Below are positions 54,607 through 63,393 of a stretch of DNA of 64,000 nucleotides, piece after piece; the stretch's first letter is position 1, and each line of letters starts with the position of its first letter. Both the position numbers and the translations under genes were made by a program. The DNA comes from Cuneatibacter sp. NSJ-177 (lineage in GTDB: Bacteria; Bacillota; Clostridia; Lachnospirales; Lachnospiraceae), in NCBI RefSeq assembly GCF_022867805.1, contig NZ_JALIFO010000006.1, forward strand, positions 1 through 64,000. The letters run 5' to 3'. The notes below the pieces were generated by a model. The model worked only from the letters and a program-made list of their open reading frames with translations. It did not search any database and had not been told where the DNA came from.

Positions 54607-56079
54607 ATGGATAATTACAACAGCCGTGCGCGGGAACTCCGCCGCAGAAGGCGCCGGAGGCGTGTAATCCGGAACCGTATTATTTTTGCCTGTGTGGTGA
54701 TTTTGCTGGTAGTCGGAATCGTTTTTCTGGTGAAATGGCTGAGCAGCGGCTCTTCTGAGACGCCAAAGGATACCAGCGCTCCGGCGGCAAATGCGACGGA
54801 AGCGACAGGGACAAGCGCCGAGGCGGGAACTACACAAGCGGCTGCCGGTGCTGACTGGCAGGCGGTGCTGGCCGAAGCGGATATTCATTGTAAGCAGTAT
54901 AACTATGATAAAGCGATTGAATTGGTGAAGGGAGTTAACGGCTACGAGGGCATTCCGGAGCTGTCTGATGCGATCTCCCGCTATGAGGCGGAGAAAGCAA
55001 AAGCAGTGCCTTATGATAAAATGTCCGAGATCACCCATGTCTTTTATCATACGCTGGTCATTGACGGAAGCGTGACTTTCCATCTCAGCGACGCTAAAAA
55101 AGTCAAAGATTACAACCAGGTCATGACCACGATTGACGAATTTAATAAGATTACCCAAGAAATGTACGACCGGGGTTATGTATTGGTCGATATTCACGAT
55201 ATCGCTCACCTGGAGACCCAGCCGGACGGCACCCAGAAAATGGTCTGGGGAACGATATATCTTCCGGAGGGAAAGACTCCCTTTGTCCTGTCCCAGGACG
55301 ATGTCAGCTACTATGAGTATATGGAGGGCGACGGCTTTGCCAATCGTCTGGTGATCGATGAGAACGGCAGTATCACCAACGAGATCGATCAGGCGGACGG
55401 CAGTGTGGTGACTGGCTCCTATGACATGGTGCCTCTGGTGGAAGACTTTATTCGGGAGCATCCAGACTTCTCCTATCGGGGGGCCAGAGGAATCATTGCG
55501 CTGACCGGGTATAACGGAATTCTTGGCTATCGGACCGCGCCGAAATACGGGGATCCCAGCGATTCCAGCTATAAACCGGAATATGCCAAGTACAATGTAG
55601 ACGAGGAGCGCCAGAAAGCGACGGCGGTTGCAGCCCGGATGCAGGAACTGGGGTGGCGTTTTGCCAGCCATAGCTGGGGGCATAAAGACTACGGTGCACT
55701 GAGCTTTGAGAAACTCCAGACTGACGCTCAGAAATGGGAGGATCAGGTGGAGCCCCTGCTGGGCGGGAATATCGACACGATTATTTTCCCATTTGGAGCG
55801 GATTTGGGCGAAGGAAGCTGGAGAGGATACGACCATTCGGATTCGATTCAGCAGAAATACAAGTACCTGGACGGCTTGGGCTTTGACTACTATTGCCCGG
55901 TGGATGGTTCCCAGTATTGGACCCAGATGAAGGACGGGTATTTCCGTCAGGGCCGGAGAAACTTGGACGGCATTCGGATGTGGTGGGCTGTTTCCGGCTA
56001 TAAGGATACGCTCTCAGATCTGTTTGATGCAAACAAAGTGTTTGACAAGACACGGCCGACGCCGGTAGAAAATTTGTAA
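54607..56079 (+). CDS. membrane-anchored polysaccharide deacetylase family protein
   Basis: A 490-residue protein with a very basic N-terminus (RRRRRRRR), one membrane anchor (about residues 25-47), a Ser/Thr/Ala-rich linker, a small helical segment, and a NodB-type deacetylase domain from about residue 145. The domain shows VFYHTLVID, FVLSQDDVSYYEY (the metal-site aspartates), and ASHSWGHKDYG (the H-x3-H motif), and ends with IIFPFGADLG. It would act outside the cell, probably on peptidoglycan or a surface glycan. The exact substrate is unknown. It is the last gene before a 560-bp gap. ATG 54607 follows AGAGGAGG. Confidence 0.88.
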   Translation: MDNYNSRARELRRRRRRRRVIRNRIIFACVVILLVVGIVFLVKWLSSGSSETPKDTSAPAANATEATGTSAEAGTTQAAAGADWQAVLAEADIHCKQYNYDKAIELVKGVNGYEGIPELSDAISRYEAEKAKAVPYDKMSEITHVFYHTLVIDGSVTFHLSDAKKVKDYNQVMTTIDEFNKITQEMYDRGYVLVDIHDIAHLETQPDGTQKMVWGTIYLPEGKTPFVLSQDDVSYYEYMEGDGFANRLVIDENGSITNEIDQADGSVVTGSYDMVPLVEDFIREHPDFSYRGARGIIALTGYNGILGYRTAPKYGDPSDSSYKPEYAKYNVDEERQKATAVAARMQELGWRFASHSWGHKDYGALSFEKLQTDAQKWEDQVEPLLGGNIDTIIFPFGADLGEGSWRGYDHSDSIQQKYKYLDGLGFDYYCPVDGSQYWTQMKDGYFRQGRRNLDGIRMWWAVSGYKDTLSDLFDANKVFDKTRPTPVENL

Positions 56080-56100
56080 CGGAATCGGCTTGACAAAAAG

Positions 56101-56154
56101 ACTGCGCTTGAGAGGCTGGTAGAACAGACCGGCATTTCAGGCGCAGTATTTTTT
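56101..56154 (+). terminator. intrinsic terminator of the deacetylase gene
   Basis: ACTGCGC (56101-56107) pairs with GCGCAGT (56141-56147) around a 33-nt loop and is followed by a run of six Ts (56149-56154). Confidence 0.7.
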
Positions 56155-56186
56155 ATATCACGGAAATTTCCTGTGATATAAAAAAC
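56149..56186. repeat. AT-rich palindrome overlapping the terminator tail
   Basis: TTTTTATATCAC and GTGATATAAAAA form a perfect 12-bp inverted repeat around GGAAATTTCC, so that almost the whole segment is self-complementary. It could act as a second, bidirectional terminator, or as a protein-binding site. Confidence 0.6.
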
Positions 56187-56637
56187 ACTTCGCAAAGGAT
56201 CCTCTCTCTTCACGTGTGGTGAACCTAGGGGACGCAAATGCAATGGAACATGTCGCTGACGAGACGCATTTGCGGTCCAGAATTTCGCAGAAAGCCGTAA
56301 ATTTGTTTTTTTGCCCGAACATAGGAAAAGGAAGAAGATTCCGTGGATTATCTAAAGTTAGGAATTTGAATTAAAAAGAATGCGCTTCATAGGTACCAAA
56401 GGAAAAGAGAGAAATGCTTAAGACCAGCAGAAATGCGGAACGTCAATATAAGGCGAAGCGGCGTTACATTTATAAATGTGAAAAAATATCATAAATAAAA
56501 GATATAATATGAATAAAATCGATTGATAGCAAGAAAAACTTCTATTGGAATTTTGTCTCTCTCTATAGTATGATGAACCTAGAAAGAGAAGAAACGAAAT
56601 CGACAACCGAAAATATAAAATAAAGGAGTAGACGAGC
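56187..56637 (+). promoter_or_regulatory. non-coding gap with a hairpin and the promoter of the oxidoreductase gene
   Basis: No gene is credible here. A hairpin CGCAAATGC (56233-56241) with GCATTTGCG (56266-56274) is flanked by matching GGGA/GTCC bases. A likely promoter is TTGGAA (56545-56550) and TATGAT (56569-56574), 18 bp apart. AAAGGAG precedes the start at 56638. Confidence 0.5.
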
Positions 56638-57819
56638 ATGAACCAGAATGTGAAGCCTGTAGTGATTGGCACGGTGGGAGCGGGGTATGCCGCTTATCTG
56701 CATGGAAATGGATACGAGAAAGTCTGTGGTGTCCCGGTCCGTCTGAAGACGATCTGCGATGTCAAGCTGGAGCTGGCCGAAAAGGTCAAAGAGCGCTATG
56801 GCTATGAGCAGGCCATGACCGACTATGCCGAGATGCTGAAGGATCCGGAGATCGATGTGATCGATATTGTGACGCCTCCTTTTCTGCACTGCCAGATGGC
56901 AATCCAGGCCCTGAAAGCGGGAAAGCATGTCATCTGTGAGAAACCTCTGACCGGATATTTTGGAAAGAGAGGGGAAGAGAACGTCGGAAAGACCACCCCT
57001 AAGTCCAAGATGTTTGAGGAAGTCATGCGGACCATGGACGAGCTGAAAGAAGCGGTGGACACCTGCGGAAAGAAATTCCTCTATGCCGAGAATTTTGTCT
57101 ATGCGACTCCCGTACAGAAAGCAGCGGAAATCATCCGTGCAAAGAAGAGTAAGATTTTGTTCCTGAAAGGCGAGGAGAGCCTGAAGGGTTCCAGCTCCCC
57201 GCTGGCTGGCAAGTGGAACGGCACCGGCGGCGGTACGCTGATCCGGACCGGCTGCCATCCTTTGTCCGGTATGCTTTGGCTGAAACAGCAGGAAGCTAAG
57301 GCGCGCGGCGAGGAGATCACGGTGAAGAGCGTGATTGCGGACACCGGCGTGGCGACGGCCTGCCTGAATGAGTACGAGCACCGTCATATCAAGGCGCGTC
57401 CGGAGGATGTGGAAGATTTCGGCACGATCACAGTTACCTTCTCGGATGGAACCAAGTGCATGACGATTGCCACCGACACGGTGCTGGGCGGAACCAAGAA
57501 CTACATCGAAGTTTACAGCAATGATAATGCGCTGATGTGCAACATTACTCCCACGGATATCCTGAATACGTATTTCCTGGACGAAGATGGTCTGGAAAAC
57601 GTAGAGATTTCTGAAATGCTTCCGGCAAAGCTGGGTTGGAACAAGGCTTTCGTGTCGGATGAGATTATCCGCGGCTACATGGGAGAACTCCAGGATTTTG
57701 TGGAAACGATTGCTTTTGATAAAACACCGTCTTCCGATTTTGCGCTGGCCTATGAGAGTATGAAAGTGATGTATGCGGCTTATCAGTCCGCCGAAGAGGG
57801 ACGCAGAATCGATTTTTGA
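56638..57819 (+). CDS. Gfo/Idh/MocA family oxidoreductase
   Basis: A 393-residue NAD(P)-dependent dehydrogenase of the type that oxidises or reduces sugars, inositols and their acids. It has a Rossmann nucleotide-binding start (VVIGTVGAGYAAYLHGNGY), the family's EKP motif in HVICEKPLTGYF, and a long C-terminal alpha/beta domain with TGGGTLIRTGCHPLSGMLW. Compared with typical 340-residue members it has an insert after EKP (about residues 105-130). It opens the catabolic cluster but lies 250 bp before the next gene and lacks an obvious GntR-type palindrome in front. Confidence 0.9.
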   Translation: MNQNVKPVVIGTVGAGYAAYLHGNGYEKVCGVPVRLKTICDVKLELAEKVKERYGYEQAMTDYAEMLKDPEIDVIDIVTPPFLHCQMAIQALKAGKHVICEKPLTGYFGKRGEENVGKTTPKSKMFEEVMRTMDELKEAVDTCGKKFLYAENFVYATPVQKAAEIIRAKKSKILFLKGEESLKGSSSPLAGKWNGTGGGTLIRTGCHPLSGMLWLKQQEAKARGEEITVKSVIADTGVATACLNEYEHRHIKARPEDVEDFGTITVTFSDGTKCMTIATDTVLGGTKNYIEVYSNDNALMCNITPTDILNTYFLDEDGLENVEISEMLPAKLGWNKAFVSDEIIRGYMGELQDFVETIAFDKTPSSDFALAYESMKVMYAAYQSAEEGRRIDF

Positions 57820-57993
57820 TTGTTTCTTGTTTGAAATCTGATCTTTTTATTCCATCGATTGCTACTCCTGGATTGGGGGCTATTTTGGGAAACCGAAATG
57901 GCTCCCATCTTTTTAATTTCCTTGCTTGTAATTTTGTCTGGGATTTTGATCTATTTTGAATCAGAAGGCGAAAAGAAAATAGATTCTGAACTA

Positions 57994-58022
57994 TTGCATT
58001 TTAAAAAGAAGTGTGCTATGAT
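57994..58022 (+). promoter_or_regulatory. promoter of the GcvT-type gene
   Basis: TTGCAT (57994-57999) and TATGAT (58017-58022) with a 17-bp spacer. The expected transcription start falls on the palindrome at 58029-58050. Confidence 0.65.
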
Positions 58023-58028
58023 GCAGTT

Positions 58029-58050
58029 GTGGTCAACATTGGTTGACCAG
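58029..58050. promoter_or_regulatory. GntR/FCD-type operator
   Basis: TGGTCAAC (58030-58037) and GTTGACCA (58042-58049) form a perfect 8-bp inverted repeat with a 4-bp centre. Its right part, TTGGTTGACCAG, matches the palindrome upstream of the next gene (TTGGTCGACCAA) at 10 of 12 positions. It lies just after the -10 box, so a bound protein would block transcription. The partial GntR gene at the end of the window is the obvious candidate regulator. Confidence 0.7.
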
Positions 58051-58066
58051 AAAGGAGGATGGTTTA

Positions 58067-59356
58067 GTGGAATATGACGTGAAGAAGCTGAGAGAGGATC
58101 TTGTAATCACAAGATCCTGGGAACCAATGGAGTACACCGGGTGGCAGGATGAGAATTTGTCCTGGAAAGAAGACTGCTATATCGGTGACTGGAGCCAAAT
58201 GGTGGAGTTTCACGTGACTGGACCGGATGCTCTCCGGTTGTTTTCCGATTATGCCGGGAACAGTTTGGAAAAGTTTGAGCTGCGCCAGGCAAAGCATGTG
58301 ATCTTTTGCAATCAGGAAGGAAAGATCATCGGAGAGGGGATACTGATCCGTTATGGGGAGGAAGAATTTGAGTTTCAGTCGGGCGGTCCGGTCTGGAGCT
58401 GGCTGGAATATCATTGCCGGAATGGAAAATACCGCCTGACCGCAGAAAAAAGAGACTGCAAATTTAAATATCAGGTATCCGGGCCCAAATCCATTTTCCT
58501 GATGGAAAAGCTGACGGGAAAAAGCCTGAGAGATATCCGGTTCATGCACTTGGGCGAAGGCGAGATCAAAGGAGTAAAAGTTGATTTGCTCCGCCAGGGC
58601 ATGGCGGGTGAGATCGGTTTTGAAATTCAGGGGCCCAAGGAATACGGAAAAATGATTTATGATGCGGTCTATCAGGCCGGAAAGGAATTTAAGATTCGGC
58701 GGATCGGGGCGCGGACGGCAATGGTAAACCATATGGAGGCCTGCTTTCCGACAGTGGTCCATGATTATCTTCCTGCCCTGACCGGTGATGCGGAAGCCGA
58801 TTATTGGAAAAGCTACCAGGAGCAGTTCGGCGGTTTCTCCCGGTTCCTGAAAGTATCCGGCAGCTTTGAAGCGGACCGTATCTCCGGGTGGTTCCGAAGT
58901 CCTTATGAACTCGGCTGGGGAAACCGGATTAAGTTTAATCATGAATTTTACGGCCGCGAAGCACTGGAGCGGGAAGCGGCCGCGCCGAAACGGAAAATCA
59001 TGTCGCTGGTTTGGAATCTGGAAGATGTGATGGATGTGGTTTCCTCCATGTTCCGGGACGAAGTTCCTTATGATTTCATGGAACTGCCCAGAACGCAGTG
59101 GTATTGCTGTCATGCAGACCGGGTCATGGATCAGGACCGGCTGATCGGCGTTGCAACCAACCGCTGCTTTAGCTACTATTTCCGGCAGATGATTCCCCAT
59201 TGTGTGATGGATCAGGAGTATGCTGAAATTGGCCGGGAAGTGACCGTGATCTGGGGAAATCCGGGATCCAGACAAAAGACAATCCGTGCCGTTGTGGCGC
59301 CTTCTCCTTTTAAAGAAGATCATCGGTACACGGATTTACATGCTCTTCCCAAGTAA
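58067..59356 (+). CDS. GcvT/DmdA/LigM-type tetrahydrofolate-dependent methyltransferase (demethylase-like)
   Basis: A 429-residue protein of the aminomethyltransferase (GcvT) fold, with the folate-binding core in DWSQMVEFHVTGPDALRLFSDYAGN and the GMAGEIGFEIQGP segment, and a C-terminal barrel-like part (ALEREAAAPKRKIMSLVWN). Its length and its place away from other glycine-cleavage genes suggest an O-, S- or N-demethylase such as LigM (vanillate), DesA (syringate) or DmdA rather than GcvT itself. The product methyl group would pass to tetrahydrofolate. The start is GTG 58067, with AAAGGAGG at 58051-58058; the in-frame TTG at 58043 lies in the operator. It has its own promoter, operator and terminator. 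Confidence 0.82.
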   Translation: MEYDVKKLREDLVITRSWEPMEYTGWQDENLSWKEDCYIGDWSQMVEFHVTGPDALRLFSDYAGNSLEKFELRQAKHVIFCNQEGKIIGEGILIRYGEEEFEFQSGGPVWSWLEYHCRNGKYRLTAEKRDCKFKYQVSGPKSIFLMEKLTGKSLRDIRFMHLGEGEIKGVKVDLLRQGMAGEIGFEIQGPKEYGKMIYDAVYQAGKEFKIRRIGARTAMVNHMEACFPTVVHDYLPALTGDAEADYWKSYQEQFGGFSRFLKVSGSFEADRISGWFRSPYELGWGNRIKFNHEFYGREALEREAAAPKRKIMSLVWNLEDVMDVVSSMFRDEVPYDFMELPRTQWYCCHADRVMDQDRLIGVATNRCFSYYFRQMIPHCVMDQEYAEIGREVTVIWGNPGSRQKTIRAVVAPSPFKEDHRYTDLHALPK

Positions 59357-59386
59357 ATGAAGGGAATTGGCAACAGAACTTGACAA

Positions 59387-59412
59387 AGGCAGCTGAATTT
59401 GCTGCCTATTTT
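59387..59412 (+). terminator. intrinsic terminator of the GcvT-type gene
   Basis: AGGCAGC (59387-59393) pairs with GCTGCCT (59401-59407) with a 7-nt loop, followed by ATTTTC. Confidence 0.65.
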
Positions 59413-59432
59413 CTCAAATAAACTGGTTGATG

Positions 59433-59444
59433 TTGGTCGACCAA
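59433..59444. promoter_or_regulatory. GntR/FCD-type operator
   Basis: TTGGTCGACCAA is a perfect 12-bp palindrome just before the GGAGG (59451-59455) of the dehydrogenase gene. This half-site (TTGGTC) is typical of FadR-subfamily GntR regulators. It resembles the operator at 58029-58050. Confidence 0.75.
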
Positions 59445-59460
59445 TAACAAGGAGGAAAAC

Positions 59461-60348
59461 ATGAAACTGGGTTTTATTGGTTTAGGAACCATGGGAAAGT
59501 ATATGGCGCTTAATCTGTCCCGCAGCGGGGAACTGGCTATTGTAAATGATGTCAGAGAAAACGCTTTTCCGAAATTTACCGAAAAAGGCATCCAGGCGAC
59601 CACCTGTCTGGCGGAAGTAGCGTCTGCGGATGTAATCTTTTTGAGCCTGCCCAATACAGAGATTGTGGAACAGGTGATCCTGGGTGAGCATGGTCTGATG
59701 CCTCATTTACACGAAGGGCAGACCGTCGTGGATTTAAGCACCATTAAATATCGAAACACAGTGGAACTTGCGAAAGCTTTGGCGGAAAAATCCGTCCGGT
59801 TTTTAGAGGCGCCGGTATCCGGAATGGAGTCCAGGGCAAAAGATGGGACTTTGACCGTGATGTGCGGGGGCGAGGAAGCGGTGTTTCAGGAGATTGCTCC
59901 CTATTTTGAATGGATTGGCAATAAGATTCTTTTCATGGGGCCTCACGGAAGCGGCCAGCTGACTAAGCTGATCAACCAATTACTCTTTGATATCAATGCG
60001 GCCGGATTGGCGGAGATTTTACCGATGGCAGTGAAGATGGGCTTGGACTGCGAAAAAATCGGCCAGGTGGTGAACAGCGGGACCGGACGCAGCTATGCCT
60101 CGGAATTTTTTATTCCGCGGATTCAAAAAGGTGTGTTTCATGAGGGCTATCTCATGAAAAATGCCTATAAGGATTTGGTCAGCGCCGCGGAACTGGGAGC
60201 TGAGCTTGAAATTCCGATGCCGGTTTTGGCAAGCGCCACGGTGACGTATCAGATGGCCCTGCGCCGGGGGTACCGGGACTATGATAAGGGAGGAATGATC
60301 CGGGTGTATGAGGAGCTGCTCGGCGTCGAATTCCGCACAAAGGAGTGA
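59461..60348 (+). CDS. beta-hydroxyacid dehydrogenase (3-hydroxyisobutyrate/tartronate semialdehyde reductase type)
   Basis: A 295-residue NAD(P)-dependent enzyme. The Rossmann motif GFIGLGTMGKYMALNL opens the protein; substrate binding is in APVSGMESRAKDGTLTVM, and the catalytic lysine is in GSGQLTKLINQ. The family includes 3-hydroxyisobutyrate dehydrogenase and GarR-type tartronate semialdehyde reductase, common in sugar-acid pathways. ATG 59461 follows GGAGG. It ends 3 bp before the dehydratase gene, so the two are co-transcribed behind the palindromic operator. Confidence 0.92.
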   Translation: MKLGFIGLGTMGKYMALNLSRSGELAIVNDVRENAFPKFTEKGIQATTCLAEVASADVIFLSLPNTEIVEQVILGEHGLMPHLHEGQTVVDLSTIKYRNTVELAKALAEKSVRFLEAPVSGMESRAKDGTLTVMCGGEEAVFQEIAPYFEWIGNKILFMGPHGSGQLTKLINQLLFDINAAGLAEILPMAVKMGLDCEKIGQVVNSGTGRSYASEFFIPRIQKGVFHEGYLMKNAYKDLVSAAELGAELEIPMPVLASATVTYQMALRRGYRDYDKGGMIRVYEELLGVEFRTKE

Positions 60349-60351
60349 ACC

Positions 60352-62034
60352 ATGTATCGAAGAGGAAATGAAACAGACATGACGGAAGCCTATTTCACCG
60401 GGCTGATGGGCTCCGTCGGATATCGAAGAAAAGATATTGCCAGGAAGCCGGTCATTGGGATTGTAAATTCCTGGAACGATGTTAATCCCGGCCACCGTCC
60501 CCTAAAGGAGCTGGCCGAACATGTAAAAGCCGGCGTCTGGGCCGGCGGCGGGACTCCGGCGGAATTTACCGTGCCCGCGCCCTGTGACGGGATGGCCCAG
60601 GGGGAGGGGATGCACTATGTTCTGCCTCAGCGGGACCTGATCGCGGCGTCGATCGAAACAATGGTGGAAGCCCATGGTTTCGACGGAGTGGTATTTCTTT
60701 GTTCCTGCGATAAAATCGTGCCTGGGATGCTGATGGCGGCGGCCCATCTGAATCTGCCGTCTTTGTTTTTGACGGCGGGGTCTATGCTGACCTATGAAGA
60801 GGGCGGAAAGACATATTGTACTTCGGATTTAAAAGAAGCCATTGGAAAATTCAGAGACGGATTGATTGACCGGAAAACCTTTGACCGCTGGCAGGACAAT
60901 ATGTGTGCATCCGGTGGAACCTGCTCGATGTACGGCACAGCCAACACAATGGGAGCATTTTTAGAAGCAATCGGGATGGCGCCGTTCGGCTCCTCCACCA
61001 TGCTTTTTTGTGAAGGAGGAAAGATCCGGCAGGCCAGAGACGTGGGCGAACGGATCGTAGCCCTGACGAAAGAAGGACGGAGATTCCGGGATTTTGTAAC
61101 TTTCGAAATGCTGGTGAATGGGATTCGCTATGTTTCGGCGACCGGGGGATCCACCAATGCGGTGCTTCATCTGCCTGCCCTGGCCAAGGTCCTCGAAATT
61201 CCCATGACACTGAAGGATTTTGATGCAATCCAATCGGCGGTTCCGGTGGTTACAAAGTTTAAGCCATCTTCCCCGTATACGATCTATGACTTCCACCGCG
61301 CGGGGGGCGTTCCCGCGGTATTGTACAGCATCCGGAACTATTTGGATCCCGATGTAATCCTCGCTTCGGAGGGGTGCAGCCTATCTGAATATTGGAACCG
61401 ATTTGACGGAATCGTTGACCGCGAGGTTATCAAAACCGCGGAAGAACCTTTGGCCCCGGATGGCTGCTATGGAATTCTGACCGGAAATCTGGCGCCCTTG
61501 GGAGCAGTTGTAAAGAAGACGGGCGTAGAGCCATCCATGTATTATCACAAAGGACGAGCGGTGGTTTTTGACTCAGAGGAGGAAGTGCGGGATTATTTTG
61601 TCCATAGTACCATTGAACCGGGTTCTGTCCTGGTGGTCCGCTATGAAGGACCGAAGGGCGGGCCAGGAATGCGGGAGCTTTCGATTCCTGCGGCCATGCT
61701 GGTTGGAATGGGGCTCCACACGTCGGTGGCTATGGTGACGGACGGCCGTTTTTCCGGAGCAACCAGAGGACCGTGTATCGGCCATGTATCACCGGAAGCC
61801 TGGGAGGGAGGGCCTCTGGCATTGGTAGAAAATGGGGACTGGATTGAAATTGATATCAATCAGAAATCCATTCGGTTGTGTGTGGACGACGAAGAGCTGA
61901 AACGGCGTCAGGCATGTGTCAAACGGCCGAACCGCCCGTTAAAAGGTGTGATGGCTGCCTACCGAAAAGGTGTGGCAGGCGCAGAAGAAGGCGCAGTCTG
62001 GCTTTATCGGGACGATTTAGAAGAGCAGAAATAG
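60352..62034 (+). CDS. IlvD/Edd family dehydratase
   Basis: A 560-residue iron-sulfur dehydratase homologous to dihydroxy-acid dehydratase and sugar-acid dehydratases. Fe-S cysteines are seen at C119 (CSCDKIVPG) and C191 (GGTCSMYG); at the third usual position the sequence is NPGHRPL, as in many clostridial relatives. The [20 protein letters not shown] motif near the end supports the fold. Context with a hydroxyacid dehydrogenase and no other ilv gene suggests a sugar-acid (gluconate, xylonate, arabinonate type) rather than a branched-chain substrate. It starts 3 bp after the preceding gene and ends 14 bp before the DUF6282 gene. Confidence 0.92.
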   Translation: MYRRGNETDMTEAYFTGLMGSVGYRRKDIARKPVIGIVNSWNDVNPGHRPLKELAEHVKAGVWAGGGTPAEFTVPAPCDGMAQGEGMHYVLPQRDLIAASIETMVEAHGFDGVVFLCSCDKIVPGMLMAAAHLNLPSLFLTAGSMLTYEEGGKTYCTSDLKEAIGKFRDGLIDRKTFDRWQDNMCASGGTCSMYGTANTMGAFLEAIGMAPFGSSTMLFCEGGKIRQARDVGERIVALTKEGRRFRDFVTFEMLVNGIRYVSATGGSTNAVLHLPALAKVLEIPMTLKDFDAIQSAVPVVTKFKPSSPYTIYDFHRAGGVPAVLYSIRNYLDPDVILASEGCSLSEYWNRFDGIVDREVIKTAEEPLAPDGCYGILTGNLAPLGAVVKKTGVEPSMYYHKGRAVVFDSEEEVRDYFVHSTIEPGSVLVVRYEGPKGGPGMRELSIPAAMLVGMGLHTSVAMVTDGRFSGATRGPCIGHVSPEAWEGGPLALVENGDWIEIDINQKSIRLCVDDEELKRRQACVKRPNRPLKGVMAAYRKGVAGAEEGAVWLYRDDLEEQK

Positions 62035-62048
62035 GAGAGGACGAATAC

Positions 62049-62933
62049 ATGGACAGCAGAAAGAAAGCAAAAGAGATGGTAACCGGCAGTATTGATTTTC
62101 ATATTCATTCCGGCCCGGATATTTTTCCTCGCCTGCTCAATGATATGGAGGTAGCCGCCCAGGCGAAGGAGGCAGGCATGGCGGCGGTTCTGTTAAAGAG
62201 CCACTCGGAGTGCACGGCGGCCCGCGCAGCCATGGCCGGATATGTCAATGATTTTCCGGTTTTTGGTGGAATGGCATTGAATTACAGTGTGGGAGGGCTG
62301 AATCCGGAGGCTGTGAAAACGGCAGTTCGGATGGGAGCAAAAGAGATTTGGATGCCGACGATCCACGCGGCCCATTATCTGAAAGAGGTGGACAGTGTTC
62401 CGATGTTTGCAGCTTTGCTGAAAAGCGGTATGAAGGGAATCTACCTTTTGGATGATTCCGGCAGACTGAAAGAATCTGTGATCGAGATCATCGAGATCAT
62501 TGCGGAAGCGGATATTGTTCTGGCCACCGGCCATATCTCGTCGAAAGAGGCAATGGTATTGGTGGAGGAAGCGAACAAGCGGGGCGTGAAAAAAATTGTG
62601 GTGACACACCCAACCTCGCCGATGGAGGCTTACACCGTGGAGGAAATGCAGGAGATTGTTGAAAGAGGGGCTACGATGCTGGAGCATGTGGTCAACGACA
62701 CCACTCATCAGATGAAAAATCCGATTGCTCCGTCCGTAATAGCGGAAGCGATCCGGGCAGTCGGCGCAGAGCATACGATGATGAGCACCGACAGCGGACA
62801 GGTTATTAACCCCGCGCCAACTATTTCCATGGAGAACTTCATTTATCTGATGCTGGAAGAAGGAATTCCGGAGGAGGAAATCCGAGTGATGACCAGGGAT
62901 AATCCGGCCAGGATGCTGGGGCTTTCCCTTTGA
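62049..62933 (+). CDS. DUF6282 family metal-dependent hydrolase-like protein
   Basis: A 294-residue protein of the amidohydrolase/PHP-like type. It starts with IDFHIHSGPDIFPRL (HxH metal motif) and continues with VLLKSHSECTAA, ATGHISSKEAMVL, VVTHPTSPMEAY and MSTDSGQV, a set of His/Asp ligands fitting a TIM-barrel hydrolase. The enzyme class is plausibly a lactonase or amidohydrolase; the substrate is unknown. ATG 62049 follows AGGAGAGG. It is the last gene of the dehydrogenase-dehydratase operon. Confidence 0.85.
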   Translation: MDSRKKAKEMVTGSIDFHIHSGPDIFPRLLNDMEVAAQAKEAGMAAVLLKSHSECTAARAAMAGYVNDFPVFGGMALNYSVGGLNPEAVKTAVRMGAKEIWMPTIHAAHYLKEVDSVPMFAALLKSGMKGIYLLDDSGRLKESVIEIIEIIAEADIVLATGHISSKEAMVLVEEANKRGVKKIVVTHPTSPMEAYTVEEMQEIVERGATMLEHVVNDTTHQMKNPIAPSVIAEAIRAVGAEHTMMSTDSGQVINPAPTISMENFIYLMLEEGIPEEEIRVMTRDNPARMLGLSL

Positions 62934-63023
62934 TTTTCGCGGGGACGGAGTAAAATTTATTTTAAGAGGGTCTTCTTTGAGTTTGAATAGAGAAGGGAAC
63001 TGGGAGAAAATTTGCCTTGGCTG

Positions 63024-63060
63024 CCGGCCTGAGTGCAGGAATTGCATTCGGGCCGGTTTG
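63024..63060 (+). terminator. probable terminator of the dehydratase operon
   Basis: CCGGCCTGA (63024-63032) pairs with TCGGGCCGG (63048-63056), with one G-T pair, followed by TTTG. The rest of the 460-bp gap to the regulator gene (62934-63393) holds no gene. Confidence 0.5.
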
Positions 63061-63182
63061 CGTAGAGGCACAGGTGAAATGGAGTGGATTTCTTCCCATT
63101 CAATCTAGGAAGGAGCAGGCGGGAAGGTTGGATGGAGCAAATCGGACAAAAAACGGAAAAGTAGGACAAAGCGACTTCCAGC

Positions 63183-63237
63183 TTGACAAATACTATTTTT
63201 GTAAGATACAATAAGTAAAAATGTGGTTAGAAAACCA
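63183..63237 (+). promoter_or_regulatory. promoter of the GntR gene with a possible autoregulatory dyad
   Basis: TTGACA (63183-63188) and TACAAT (63207-63212) with an 18-bp spacer. Shortly after comes a small dyad TGGTT-AGAA-AACCA (63224-63237), related to but not the same as the palindromes at 58029 and 59433; it could be an autoregulatory site. Confidence 0.65.
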
Positions 63238-63393
63238 GGGAATCAGCGGAATGTGGCTGGAAATTTGAAGGGAGCCGCCGGTCTGTTTCTGAATGAAAAC
63301 AAACTATGATATGGACCGTGATTGGCCAGGGGATCATAGAAGAAGGCCGGCAGCCGAATGGCTGTGGATGTCATGGGAAGATAGGAGAAACGT

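Noticed and set aside
57859-58077. 72-residue frame with a hydrophobic start before the GcvT-type gene
   Set aside because: No ribosome binding site; it runs through the promoter and operator of the next gene and overlaps its start.
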